DNA of 42,219 nt from an uncultured Clostridia bacterium (GCA_934277845.1 CAKQVV010000007.1:1-42219), one strand, 5' to 3'; counted from the stretch's first letter, positions 34,304 to 42,160 are shown. The notes: generated from the letters alone by a model not told the origin. A program made the numbers and translations.

Positions 34304-35092
34304 ATGCTGGAAATTACCGGACTTAAAAAAGTGTTCAATAGGGGTACCGTCAACGAAAAGATCGCGCTCGGCGGTCTGAACCTGCACGTCAACGACGGCG
34401 ATTTTATCACCGTTATCGGCGGTAACGGCGCGGGCAAGTCCACTATGCTCAACGCGATCTGCGGCGTTTTCCTCGTGGACGCGGGCAAGATCGTGCTGGA
34501 CGGCACGGATATAACTTCGCTTCCCGAGTACAAGCGCGCGAAGTTTCTCGGACGCGTGTTTCAGGATCCCATGATGGGGACTTCGCCGAACATGGGAATT
34601 CAGGAAAACCTCGCGCTCGCGTACAGAAGAGGCAAGTCGCGCTTGCTCCGTCCCGGCATAACCAAAGCCGAAAAGGAACTTTACCGCGAACACCTGAAAA
34701 GACTGGGGCTGGGACTTGAGGACAGAATGACGTCCAAAGTCGGGTTATTGTCCGGCGGACAGCGGCAGTCGCTCACGTTGCTTATGGCGACGCTTAACCG
34801 TCCCGACCTGCTGCTGCTCGACGAACACACCGCCGCGCTCGATCCCAAAACCGCAGCGAAAGTACTTGCGCTGACCGAAGAGATCACGTCCGAGGAAAAA
34901 CTCACGACGATAATGATCACGCACAATATGAAGGACGCAATCCGTTACGGCAACCGCCTTGTCATGATGAACGAGGGCAGAGTGGTTTACGACGTTTCGG
35001 GCGAAGAAAAAGCCGCGCTCACCGTCGAGGACCTGTTGAAGAAGTTCGAAGAGACGGCTGGCGCCGTCAACGATCGCCTTATCCTGGCGTAA
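34304..35092 (+). CDS. ABC importer ATPase (TrpZ-like)
   Basis: The 262-residue ATP-hydrolysing subunit completes the importer. Walker A GGNGAGKST, Q-loop in GRVFQDPMMGT, signature LSGGQRQ, Walker B LLLLDEHTAALD (with the catalytic residue as Glu) and H-loop ITHN are all present, so it should be active. A strong GGAGG site at the end of the permease gene precedes ATG 34304. The transporter genes form one operon ended by the terminator at 35121. Confidence 0.95.
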   Translation: MLEITGLKKVFNRGTVNEKIALGGLNLHVNDGDFITVIGGNGAGKSTMLNAICGVFLVDAGKIVLDGTDITSLPEYKRAKFLGRVFQDPMMGTSPNMGIQENLALAYRRGKSRLLRPGITKAEKELYREHLKRLGLGLEDRMTSKVGLLSGGQRQSLTLLMATLNRPDLLLLDEHTAALDPKTAAKVLALTEEITSEEKLTTIMITHNMKDAIRYGNRLVMMNEGRVVYDVSGEEKAALTVEDLLKKFEETAGAVNDRLILA

Positions 35093-35120
35093 AACGGCGG
35101 GCAACGATTAGATACAAGAT

Positions 35121-35160
35121 ACGGGTTTTACGGTTTATCGCCGCAGAGCCCGTTCTTTTT
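35121..35160 (+). terminator. Terminator after the ABC operon
   Basis: ACGGGTTT (35121-35128) pairs with GAGCCCGT (35146-35153), with an inner CGG/CCG, followed by TCTTTTT. Confidence 0.75.
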
Positions 35161-35184
35161 GTCCCGAAATCGGTACGCGGATTA

Positions 35185-35193
35185 TGATATAAT
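35185..35193 (+). promoter_or_regulatory. Extended -10 promoter of the small HAD gene
   Basis: TGATATAAT (35185-35193), no clear -35. The predicted start near 35200 is at a small hairpin CGTGA/TCACG (35199-35213) abutting the ribosome site GGGAGG. Confidence 0.6.
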
Positions 35194-35222
35194 GCGCTCG
35201 TGAAAAAATCACGGGAGGCATT

Positions 35223-35711
35223 ATGAAAATCATATTTCTGGACGTGGACGGAGTATTGAACAACGAATCGACTACCGAAAGTTGCAGGTTCTATACGGGC
35301 ATCGATCCCGTGTGCCTGTCGAGGCTCAAAAACCTCGCGGACGTGAGCGGCGCGAAAATCGTGTTGACTTCCACCTGGAAAACCAACTGGCACAAGGACG
35401 ATAAAAGCAGTCAGGACGAATTTGCCGACTATCTCGACCGTAAGTTCGCCGAAGTCGGACTGAAGATTTTCGACAAGACGCAGGACGAAATCGACGGCGA
35501 GCCGATCGATCGGGGCGAGAGCGTGATAGAATACTTGCTGAATACGAAATACGAGAGATTTGTCATCATCGACGATTGCGTATTCGATTTTTACGATTGC
35601 AATCTCGGCGCGTACCTTGTCCGTACCGACGAAAAATTCGGTCTGACCGAGCGCAATACCATGCGCGCCGCCATGATTCTGGGACTGAAAGATCCGGAGC
35701 GGGAAGAGTAA
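35223..35711 (+). CDS. Small HAD-fold protein (HAD_SAK-like)
   Basis: A 162-residue cytosolic HAD-like protein without a cap domain. Motif I is FLDVDGVLN (residues 5-13), motif II is in VLTSTWK, and motif IV is FVIIDDCVFDF. The shape matches the family nicknamed Swiss Army Knife RNA-repair-like HAD domains (PF18143); any RNA-repair role is only a name carried by the family, and no ligase or repair gene is adjacent. ATG 35223 has a strong GGGAGG site. Confidence 0.8.
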   Translation: MKIIFLDVDGVLNNESTTESCRFYTGIDPVCLSRLKNLADVSGAKIVLTSTWKTNWHKDDKSSQDEFADYLDRKFAEVGLKIFDKTQDEIDGEPIDRGESVIEYLLNTKYERFVIIDDCVFDFYDCNLGAYLVRTDEKFGLTERNTMRAAMILGLKDPEREE

Positions 35712-35813
35712 AATCTCGGGCATACCCGTTTCGGTAAAATCGCTTGAATTATTTATAGCGGTCTTGAAAATAATTTTGAACGGTTTGCGAGTAATTTTTT
35801 CAAAATACCGAAA

Positions 35814-35857
35814 AATCCCCGGGCGTTACGGAAAAAGAAACGTCCGGGGATTATTGT
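35814..35857. terminator. Strong hairpin terminator, better on the minus strand
   Basis: AATCCCCGGGCGTT (35814-35827) pairs with AACGTCCGGGGATT (35839-35852): 14 pairs with one G-U. On the minus strand the stem is followed by TTTCGG after ATT, giving five T's. On the + strand the tail is the poorer ATTGTTTATAA. It may serve the small HAD gene, and it fits the lost minus-strand gene whose tail lies at 35876. Confidence 0.75.
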
Positions 35858-35875
35858 TTATAATTTCTTTGCAAG

Positions 35876-35944
35876 TCAGTCCATGTTCAGGTTTTCGTAG
35901 GCGAAGAGGTCGGAGAAAATCGCGGTGAAAAAGGAGAAAAGTTC
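35876..35944 (-). pseudogene. Possible 3' remnant of a minus-strand gene
   Basis: Read on the minus strand this ends in a protein-like tail, FTAIFSDLFAYENLNMD followed by TGA (35876-35878). The codons (GCG, GAC, CTC, TAC, CTG) look like this genome's genes. The hairpin terminator at 35814-35852 lies directly beyond in the right orientation. The frame upstream runs into the antisense of the small lipoprotein gene and no start belongs to it. I do not recognise the protein. This is an inference from a short stretch. Confidence 0.35.
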
Positions 35945-35945
35945 G

Positions 35946-36143
35946 ATGAAAAAGATTTTATTAAAAGTTTTGTTGGTTTTGACGATTATCTTGTCAATGC
36001 TTTGCGTTATTGCGTGCGGTGAAGAAGCGAATAAAGGAAACAACAACGGAAACATCGGAAATACTGCTACTTCTACGACGGCAGGCGCGGTTTATTTTCT
36101 CTCGCGAGGAATTTCCCGCAACAGAGAAGTGCTTATCCTTTAG
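35946..36143 (+). pseudogene. Short lipoprotein gene, probably truncated
   Basis: Encodes 65 residues: a good lipoprotein signal peptide (MKKILLKVLLVLTIILSML...) with lipobox VIAC and Cys24, then an Asn/Gly/Thr-rich linker of the kind that precedes a folded domain, then only about 17 unremarkable residues before the stop. Those last codons (36101-36126) overlap a sequence resembling the palindromic repeat end (GGAATTTCCCGCAAC versus GGAATCCCCCGCAAC in copy F). The ribosome site AAGGAG and ATG 35946 are good. It is most likely the head of a lipoprotein gene whose body was lost; a genuine small lipoprotein cannot be excluded. Confidence 0.5.
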
Positions 36144-36189
36144 AAAAGCCTTTCTATGTAAGTAAGTATTTAATTCAGGTCGATTACTT

Positions 36190-36240
36190 GTTCCATGCGG
36201 GGGATTCCACGCAAATGCGTGTGCATTTTCTCTGAATGAC
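36190..36240 (-). repeat. Dispersed palindromic repeat, copy D
   Basis: Reads GTTCCATGCGGGGGATTCCA ... TCTGAATGAC (reverse orientation). Core CACGC/GCGTG. Confidence 0.7.
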
Positions 36241-36303
36241 GTCGGGAAAACGGGAACTGCGCGTTATAGTTTTATCAGATCTATTTATCAGGATAATTTT
36301 TCA

Positions 36304-36345
36304 TTCCATGCTGGGGATCCTCACGCGCTATGCGTTCAGGATGAC
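36304..36345 (-). repeat. Dispersed palindromic repeat, copy E
   Basis: Reads TTCCATGCTGGGGATCCTCA ... TTCAGGATGAC, the same GTCATCC variant as copy B but inverted. Core ACGC/GCGT. Confidence 0.65.
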
Positions 36346-36405
36346 GGGTAAAACGGGAAGGAAACGTTAAAACTTAAAATAGAATGAAACCTTTACGCTT
36401 ATAAC

Positions 36406-36476
36406 GTCATTCAGAGGAGTAACGGCATTGTTTAACTTAAAAAAACAATGCCGTTGCGACGTGGAATCCCCCGCAA
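36406..36476 (+). repeat. Dispersed palindromic repeat, copy F (long core)
   Basis: Begins GTCATTCAGAGG, ends GACGTGGAATCCCCCGCAAC. The core is a perfect 12-bp stem AACGGCATTGTT/AACAATGCCGTT (36421-36432, 36444-36455), longer than and unrelated in sequence to the cores of the other copies. Confidence 0.7.
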
Positions 36477-36517
36477 CAAGAACGTTATTAACCTATTTTT
36501 ATAAGGTTGGATTAGCG

Positions 36518-36569
36518 GTTCCATGTCGTGGATTTCCGCGCACATTCTGGCGCATTTTCTCTGAATGAC
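36518..36569 (-). repeat. Dispersed palindromic repeat, copy G
   Basis: Reads GTTCCATGTCGTGGATTTCC ... TCTCTGAATGAC. Core GCGC/GCGC. Copies D-G fill most of the 566-bp gap 36144-36709, in which I see no gene. Confidence 0.65.
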
Positions 36570-36627
36570 CGTTAAACAAAAAATTCGGTTTTTTTAACTA
36601 AAACGTTTAATCGTCAAAATATAAAAT

Positions 36628-36669
36628 AATAAGCCGTCGGCGTTACTGGTGAACGTCCGACGGTTTATT
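36628..36669. terminator. Bidirectional terminator downstream of the PTS IIC gene
   Basis: AATAAGCCGTCGG (36628-36640) pairs with CCGACGGTTTATT (36657-36669), extended by CGTT/AACG with one bulged base. On the minus strand, the direction of the IIC gene, it is followed by an A/T-rich tail containing TTATTATTTTATATTTT. Confidence 0.8.
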
Positions 36670-36709
36670 TATTGACCGGAGTATTATTCGGATAGACGTG
36701 CTCGGCGAA

Positions 36710-38047
36710 TTACAAATCGAGTTTGAGATCGCCGGGGCGGATAAGGTTAAAGCGGCGCATAAGTTCGCTTATGCCGAAACACAGAAGCGCGGGGGCGAGT
36801 ATATCCAGTCCGATTACTTCGACGAGGGCTAAGCCGATATTCAAACCGCCGTCCGTGAGCGAAGTGACGGTTTCAAAGATGCCGACCAGTCCCGCGGTGC
36901 CCATGCCCGAGCCGGTGGGCGTGCTTGTGATTTTGAGAGCGCAGGTGGAAATCGGCCCCAGTATCGCGCTGACGATGACGGGCGGCAGCCACAGAATAGG
37001 CTTGCGGACAAGGTTGGGCATCTGCAGCATGCTGGTGCCCACGCCCTGCGCGAGCAAGCCGCCCCATTTGTTCTCGCGGAAACTCATGACGGCGTAACCG
37101 ACCATGTGCGTACAACAACCGACGACCGCCGCGCCCGCGACTATGCCGTCAAGCCCGAGTATAAGCCCGATAGCCGCCGACGAGATGGGGAGCGTGAGAA
37201 ACACGCCCATAAGGACGGCGACCAGAATACCCATAAGGAAGGGCTGTTGCTGTCCCGAATAGCGGATCGCCTCGCGAAGTACGCCCATAACTATATCTAT
37301 CGGACGACCGAGAAGAAGCGCAACCGTTGCGCCGGAAATTACCGTAACGAGCGGTGTGACGATGATATCCACCTTGGTTTTGCCGGACACGAGCGAGCCG
37401 ACTTCGAGCGCGACGAACGAGCCTATAAACGCGCACAGCGGTTCGCCTACCATGGTGTAGAGGATCTCAACGGAGTTATTCGCGACGATCTTGCCGGCGA
37501 ACGAAGCGAGCATGCCGACGACCGCCGCGGAGATCGACACGAGCGGAGCTTTTTTGAGCTTGTAATCCATGCCGAGCGCGATGCCCGCGCCCATCATAAA
37601 CTGCGCGAACTTGCCGATGATTACGATATAGCCGCCCACCGTGCCGCCGATAAGCGAGCCTATCTTGCCGATAATAGTACCGATAATCAGCGTGGCGAAA
37701 AGTCCCAGAGCCATGCCCGACAGTCCGTCGATAAAGATATAGCCGAGCACCTTTTTTACGCGTTGCCGCCAGTCGAGATTCTGTTTTCCGGCGGGTTTTT
37801 CTTTCCTGACTTCCATACCGAACGGATTACCGTTGCGGCTTTCAGTTATTACAAGCGGCTCGTCGTCTGCTTTTGTTTTCGCGTTGCCCTCGTCCGCAAC
37901 GGAAGATTCCGTTGTTTCGGTTGTCGTTTCGGTTTCCGCGATCTGTCCGACGGTTTCTTCGGATAATTCCGCGTTTATCGTTTCGTTGACTTTGGTTTCG
38001 GGCGTTTCGATTGCCGCGGTTTCGGTTTGTTTGCGTTTTTTTGCCAT
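36710..38047 (-). CDS. PTS transporter subunit IIC (PTS_EIIC_2 family) with acidic N-terminal tail
   Basis: A 445-residue protein. Residues from about 100 form a polytopic membrane domain of the PTS_EIIC_2 family: IDGLSGMALGLF, GAGIALGMDYKLKKAPLV, KVDIIVTPLVTV, LTLPISSAAIGLILGL, and GLLAQGVGTSMLQMPNL. This family stands apart from classical sugar-specific IIC proteins, and no IIA or IIB domain is present in the protein or nearby. Residues 1-95 are a Thr/Glu-rich, probably disordered extension, which members I know of lack. AAGGAA precedes ATG at 38047 on the minus strand. Sugar and function are unknown; it may sense rather than transport. Confidence 0.85.
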   Translation of the reverse strand: MAKKRKQTETAAIETPETKVNETINAELSEETVGQIAETETTTETTESSVADEGNAKTKADDEPLVITESRNGNPFGMEVRKEKPAGKQNLDWRQRVKKVLGYIFIDGLSGMALGLFATLIIGTIIGKIGSLIGGTVGGYIVIIGKFAQFMMGAGIALGMDYKLKKAPLVSISAAVVGMLASFAGKIVANNSVEILYTMVGEPLCAFIGSFVALEVGSLVSGKTKVDIIVTPLVTVISGATVALLLGRPIDIVMGVLREAIRYSGQQQPFLMGILVAVLMGVFLTLPISSAAIGLILGLDGIVAGAAVVGCCTHMVGYAVMSFRENKWGGLLAQGVGTSMLQMPNLVRKPILWLPPVIVSAILGPISTCALKITSTPTGSGMGTAGLVGIFETVTSLTDGGLNIGLALVEVIGLDILAPALLCFGISELMRRFNLIRPGDLKLDL

Positions 38048-38066
38048 AAGTGTACGATTCCTTTTT

Positions 38067-38097
38067 AGTATAGTTGCGGGAACGAAAAACGCCGCAA
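38067..38097 (-). promoter_or_regulatory. Possible promoter of the PTS IIC gene
   Basis: On the minus strand TTGCGG (38092-38097) and TATACT (38067-38072) are separated by 19 bp, longer than ideal. Confidence 0.4.
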
Positions 38098-38174
38098 AGG
38101 CTTGGTGTCGGACGAAAGCGGCGGCGAAGACGATTATTGCCGATAAACGGATAATCGATCTTGCCGCGGACCGT

Positions 38175-38360
38175 CGGTTATTTATGCGATAACCGTGCCG
38201 GTTTGTGCGCTTTATTTCGTGCGCGTGGAGTTGCCATCGCGCGTCCGGCGACCTTTTGCCTTGCGGCGCAGTCGTTGCCCACTTTGCGGAACGGTCGTTC
38301 CGTGAGCAGAAGTAACACTTATGTTACTTTACCGATTGCCAACCGATGCGTACATCGGTT
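38175..38360. repeat. Series of four perfect inverted repeats
   Basis: CGGTTAT/ATAACCG (38175-38195), CGGAACG/CGTTCCG (38287-38302), AGTAAC/GTTACT (38311-38328) and AACCGATG/CATCGGTT (38341-38360, loop CGTA). They lie in the 440-bp gap between the IIC gene and nifJ, which has no convincing gene. None has a clean T-run in the nifJ direction. Confidence 0.55.
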
Positions 38361-38487
38361 TTACGACGACGGGGGAAGATCGTGTGCCGACCTTCTCCCG
38401 CATCGTGGTGTACTTATACGTTTTCGCCGGGCTTATGCGCGTTCACGCGACCGAAGCCGCTCCCGCTTTGCCCCCCGGCGTACATTG

Positions 38488-41400
38488 TTACTTGCCTGCC
38501 TTTTGCTTGTAGGTAGCCAGCCTTGCTTTTGCGTCGGCTTCCGCCTTTGCGAACAACTTTTCGGCAACCTCGGGGTTGGCTTTCTTGAGCGCGGTGTAAC
38601 GCACTTCGCCCGCGAGGTATTCCTGATAAGATCCGGTCGGATCCTTGGAGTCGAGAGTGAAGGGGTTGACTCCCTCGGGTGCGGCGGGATTGTAACGGTA
38701 CAGTTGCCAGTAACCCGCTTCGACCGCTTTCTTGGTTTCGAGCTGTCCGTTCGACATGTCGATGCCGTGGTTGATACAGGTAGCGTAAGCGATGACGAGC
38801 GACGGACCGGGATATGCTTCGGCTTCCGCGAGCGCCTTGATGACCTGATTCTTGTCCGCGCCCATAGCGACCTGAGCGACGTAAACGTAGCCGTAGCTCA
38901 TAGCCATCATGCCGAGGTCTTTCTTCTTGGTGCGTTTGCCGGCAGCCGCGAACTTCGCGACCGAGCCGGTAGGCGTTGCCTTGCTTGCCTGTCCGCCGGT
39001 GTTCGAGTAAACTTCGGTATCGACGACCAGCACGTTGACATCCTCGCCGGACGCAAGCACGTGGTCGAGTCCGCCGTAACCGATGTCGTATGCCCAGCCG
39101 TCGCCGCCGAAGATCCAGACGGAGGGTTTGACGAGGCAGTCGACGTTGGCGCGGATATCGGCAAGGGACGCGGTTTCGTTTTCGAGAGCCGCTTTGACCG
39201 CTGCCGCGGCGGCCTTGGAAGCCTTGGCGTCGTCCTTACCTTCGATCCAGGCGTTGAACGCGGCTTTTGTAGCGTCGTTTACGCTGTCCATAGCGGCGGT
39301 CATATCGGATTCGAGTTTGGCGCGGCGAGCCTTGTAGGCAAGGTTCATGCCGTAGCCGAATTCGGCGTTGTCCTCGAACAGGCTGTTAGCCCACGCGGGA
39401 CCGTGTCCCTGTGCGTTGACGGTGTAGGGGCAGGTCGGAGCGGAGCCGCCGTAAATCGACGAGCAGCCGGTAGCGTTGGCGACGATCATGCGGTCGCCGA
39501 ACAACTGGGTGACGAGTTTGACGTAAGGAGTTTCGCCGCAGCCCGCGCACGCGCCCGAGAATTCAAACAGCGGCTGGAGGAACTGGCTGCCCTTGACGGA
39601 ATCGGGTTTGAACTTCGCGGTGACGTCCTTGACGGGGACGGTCTGCGTGTAATCCCAGTTGGGTTCTTCCGCTTTTGCGACGGGTTCGAAAGGCATCATC
39701 TTGAGCGCCTTTACCTTTGCGGGGCAGACGTTTGCGCAACTTCCGCAACCCGTACAATCGAGCGGCGAAATCTGAATACGGTAGTCGTATTCGGGAAGTC
39801 CGGTAGCGGGCTTGACGGCATAGCCGGCAGGAGCCGCGGCGGTTTCCGCTTTGGTGGTGAGAATAGGTCTGATCGCGGCGTGCGGGCAGACGAGCGAGCA
39901 TTGACCGCACTGGATACAGTTGTCCGCGCCCCAGACGGGGAGAGCGGCGGCGATACCGCGTTTTTCGAACTTGGTCGTGCCGGTCGGAACGTGTCCGTCG
40001 GGCGTGAATGCGGAAACGGGGAGTTTGTCGCCTTCCTGCGCGGCAATGGGCTTGATGAAGTTCTGGAAGTACGGATCGGCTACGCCCTGAACCATAGGTG
40101 CGCCATCGGTAACGGTTGCCCACGACTCGGGGTATTTGATCTCGACGAGACCTGCGATTGCGTTGTCGACGCAGGCGTAGTTCATGTTGACTACCGCGTC
40201 GCCCTTTTTGCCGTAAGCCTTTTTGATCATCTGCTTCATGTAGTCCGCAGCCTGCTCGTAGGGGATAATGTCGGCGAGTTTGAAGAACGCCGCCTGGCAA
40301 ACGGTGTTCACGCCCTTTCTCGCGCCGATCTCGTTGACGATCTTGAGCGCGTCGAGCGTGTAGAACCTGATATGCTTCTTCGCGATCTGATTTTTCATAA
40401 CCGCGGGGAGTTCTTCGTCGAGTTGCTCGGCGGTCCAGTTGGTGTTGAGGAGGAATACGCCGCCCTCTTTAAGATCGGAAACCATGTCGTAACGGGTGAC
40501 GTAGGACTGGTTGTGGCAAGCAACGAAGTCCGCCTGATCGATGAGGTAAGTGGACTTGATGGGAGTCTTGCCGAAGCGGAGGTGAGAAATGGTCAAGCCG
40601 CCGCTCTTTTTCGAGTCATACGCGAAGTAGCCCTGAGCGTACATATCGGTGTGGTCGCCGATGATTTTGATGCTGTTCTTGTTCGCGCCGACGGTGCCGT
40701 CGGATCCGAGTCCGTAGAACTTGCAGCGGCTGGTGCCCTCGGGGGAAGCGTTGATGAAGTGGACGACGGGGATAGAAGTACCGGTAACGTCGTCGTTGAT
40801 GCCCACGGTGAAGTGGTTTTTCGGTTCTTTGCTCCAGAGATTCTCGTAAACCGCGCCCACCATCGACGGGTTGAATTCCTTCGAGCCGAGACCGTATCTG
40901 CCGCCGTAAACGCGGATATTGCCTCTATTCGCTTCGGCGAGAGCCGCGCAAACGTCGAGGTAAAGCGGTTCGCCCAGCGAGCCTGCTTCTTTGGTGCGGT
41001 CGAGCACCGCGATCTTTTTGACGGAAGCGGGGATAGCGTCCACGAAGTCCTTGACGGAGAACGGACGATAAAGTCTTACTTTTAAGAGGCCGACTTTCTT
41101 GCCCTGTTTTGCGAGGTAGTCGACGGTTTCTTCGGCGGCTTCGCATCCCGATCCCATCATGACGATGATCTCTTCCGCGTTCGGATCGCCGTAGTACTGA
41201 TACAGTTCGTACTTTCTGCCGGTGAGGGCGGTGACTTTCGCCATCATTTCTTTCACGATGCCGGGAACGGCTTCGTAATATTTGTTGGCGGCTTCGCGGT
41301 TCTGGAAGTAAATGTCGCCGTTCTGCGCGGTGCCCATCTGCACGGGATGCTCGGGGTTGAGCGCGCGCGCCTTAAAGCGTTTGACGTCTTCCATGTCGAC

Positions 41401-41976
41401 GAGGGGAAGGATCTCGTCGTATTCGATACCGTCGATCTTGCTGACTTCGTGGCTGGTTCTGAAACCGTCGAAGAAGTGCAGGAACGGTACGGAAGCCTTC
41501 AGAGTAGACAGGTGCGCGACGAGCGCGAGGTCCATAACTTCCTGAACGGAGTTACTTGCCAGCATCGCAAAACCCGTCTGACGGCAAGCCATGACGTCCG
41601 CGTGGTCGCCGAAAATGTTGAGAGCGTGAGCCGCGAGAGCGCGTGCGCTGACGTGGAACACGGTCGGCCAGAGTTCGCCGGCGATCTTGTACATATTCGG
41701 GATCATCAGCAGTAAGCCCTGGCTGGCGGTGTAGGTGGTGGTGAGCGCGCCGGCTACCAGCGAGCCGTGTACCGCGCCTGCCGCGCCGCCCTCGGATTCC
41801 ATTTCGGCAAGGCGCAGGGGCTGACCGAACATGTTCAGTCTGCCCTGAGCCGACCATTCGTCCGCGACTTCCGCCATAGGCGACGAAGGCGTAATCGGGT
41901 AAATCGCCGCGACTTCGCTGAACGCATAGGCGATGTGCGAAGCGGCGGTATTACCGTCGATAGTCATTTTCTTCAT
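38488..41976 (-). CDS. nifJ: Pyruvate:ferredoxin (flavodoxin) oxidoreductase
   Basis: Oxidises pyruvate with CoA to acetyl-CoA and CO2, passing electrons to ferredoxin; central to anaerobic fermentation. The 1162-residue single-chain form has the domain order of known enzymes. The pyrimidine-binding domain (AYPITPSSPM-like IYPITPSSPM) comes first, then the gamma/CoA regions. Two 4Fe-4S motifs, CIQCGQCSLVCP and CTGCGSCANVCP, follow. GACAGCGETPY and NATGCSSIYG hold the proximal cluster cysteines. The TPP site is GGDGWAYDIGYGG with NTGGQ. ATG 41976 has GGAGG 13 bases upstream; the longer frame's TTG is inside that ribosome site. Confidence 0.97.
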   Translation of the reverse strand: MKKMTIDGNTAASHIAYAFSEVAAIYPITPSSPMAEVADEWSAQGRLNMFGQPLRLAEMESEGGAAGAVHGSLVAGALTTTYTASQGLLLMIPNMYKIAGELWPTVFHVSARALAAHALNIFGDHADVMACRQTGFAMLASNSVQEVMDLALVAHLSTLKASVPFLHFFDGFRTSHEVSKIDGIEYDEILPLVDMEDVKRFKARALNPEHPVQMGTAQNGDIYFQNREAANKYYEAVPGIVKEMMAKVTALTGRKYELYQYYGDPNAEEIIVMMGSGCEAAEETVDYLAKQGKKVGLLKVRLYRPFSVKDFVDAIPASVKKIAVLDRTKEAGSLGEPLYLDVCAALAEANRGNIRVYGGRYGLGSKEFNPSMVGAVYENLWSKEPKNHFTVGINDDVTGTSIPVVHFINASPEGTSRCKFYGLGSDGTVGANKNSIKIIGDHTDMYAQGYFAYDSKKSGGLTISHLRFGKTPIKSTYLIDQADFVACHNQSYVTRYDMVSDLKEGGVFLLNTNWTAEQLDEELPAVMKNQIAKKHIRFYTLDALKIVNEIGARKGVNTVCQAAFFKLADIIPYEQAADYMKQMIKKAYGKKGDAVVNMNYACVDNAIAGLVEIKYPESWATVTDGAPMVQGVADPYFQNFIKPIAAQEGDKLPVSAFTPDGHVPTGTTKFEKRGIAAALPVWGADNCIQCGQCSLVCPHAAIRPILTTKAETAAAPAGYAVKPATGLPEYDYRIQISPLDCTGCGSCANVCPAKVKALKMMPFEPVAKAEEPNWDYTQTVPVKDVTAKFKPDSVKGSQFLQPLFEFSGACAGCGETPYVKLVTQLFGDRMIVANATGCSSIYGGSAPTCPYTVNAQGHGPAWANSLFEDNAEFGYGMNLAYKARRAKLESDMTAAMDSVNDATKAAFNAWIEGKDDAKASKAAAAAVKAALENETASLADIRANVDCLVKPSVWIFGGDGWAYDIGYGGLDHVLASGEDVNVLVVDTEVYSNTGGQASKATPTGSVAKFAAAGKRTKKKDLGMMAMSYGYVYVAQVAMGADKNQVIKALAEAEAYPGPSLVIAYATCINHGIDMSNGQLETKKAVEAGYWQLYRYNPAAPEGVNPFTLDSKDPTGSYQEYLAGEVRYTALKKANPEVAEKLFAKAEADAKARLATYKQKAGK

Positions 41977-42020
41977 TGTTGTATCGTTGTCCTCCAATAA
42001 AAAATTACTTGGTTGTTTTC

Positions 42021-42079
42021 TTTTCCCGGCACCGTACCCGTACCCGGAAAACGCGACTTTTATCCGTTATCCGCGTTTT
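42021..42079 (-). promoter_or_regulatory. Structured nifJ leader with competing hairpins
   Basis: On the minus strand AAAACGCG (42072-42079) pairs with CGCGTTTT (42048-42055). The last four bases of that arm also start TTTTCCGG (42044-42051), which pairs with CCGGGAAAA (42021-42029, one bulge). The two hairpins share bases 42048-42051 and cannot both form fully. No known riboswitch was recognised. Confidence 0.45.
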
Positions 42080-42131
42080 CTTTTCCCCGTATTCGACGGT
42101 TGATCCGCGCATAACTTAAAAAGCCTTATTT

Positions 42132-42160
42132 ATTATAAGACTTTTACCGGAATTAGTCAA
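42132..42160 (-). promoter_or_regulatory. Strong promoter of nifJ
   Basis: On the minus strand TTGACT (42155-42160), 17-bp spacer, TATAAT (42132-42137). Predicted start near 42125, giving a leader of about 150 nt. Confidence 0.88.

Noticed and set aside
36144..36709. CRISPR array in the repeat-rich gap
   Set aside because: The repeats are inverted in orientation, unequally spaced and variable in the core, without unique spacers of constant length.
38161..41085. A 974-codon plus-strand open frame antisense to nifJ
   Set aside because: It is the mirror of the nifJ coding sequence, which has all PFOR motifs. GC-rich codon use leaves this antisense frame open, and the translation has no recognisable domain.
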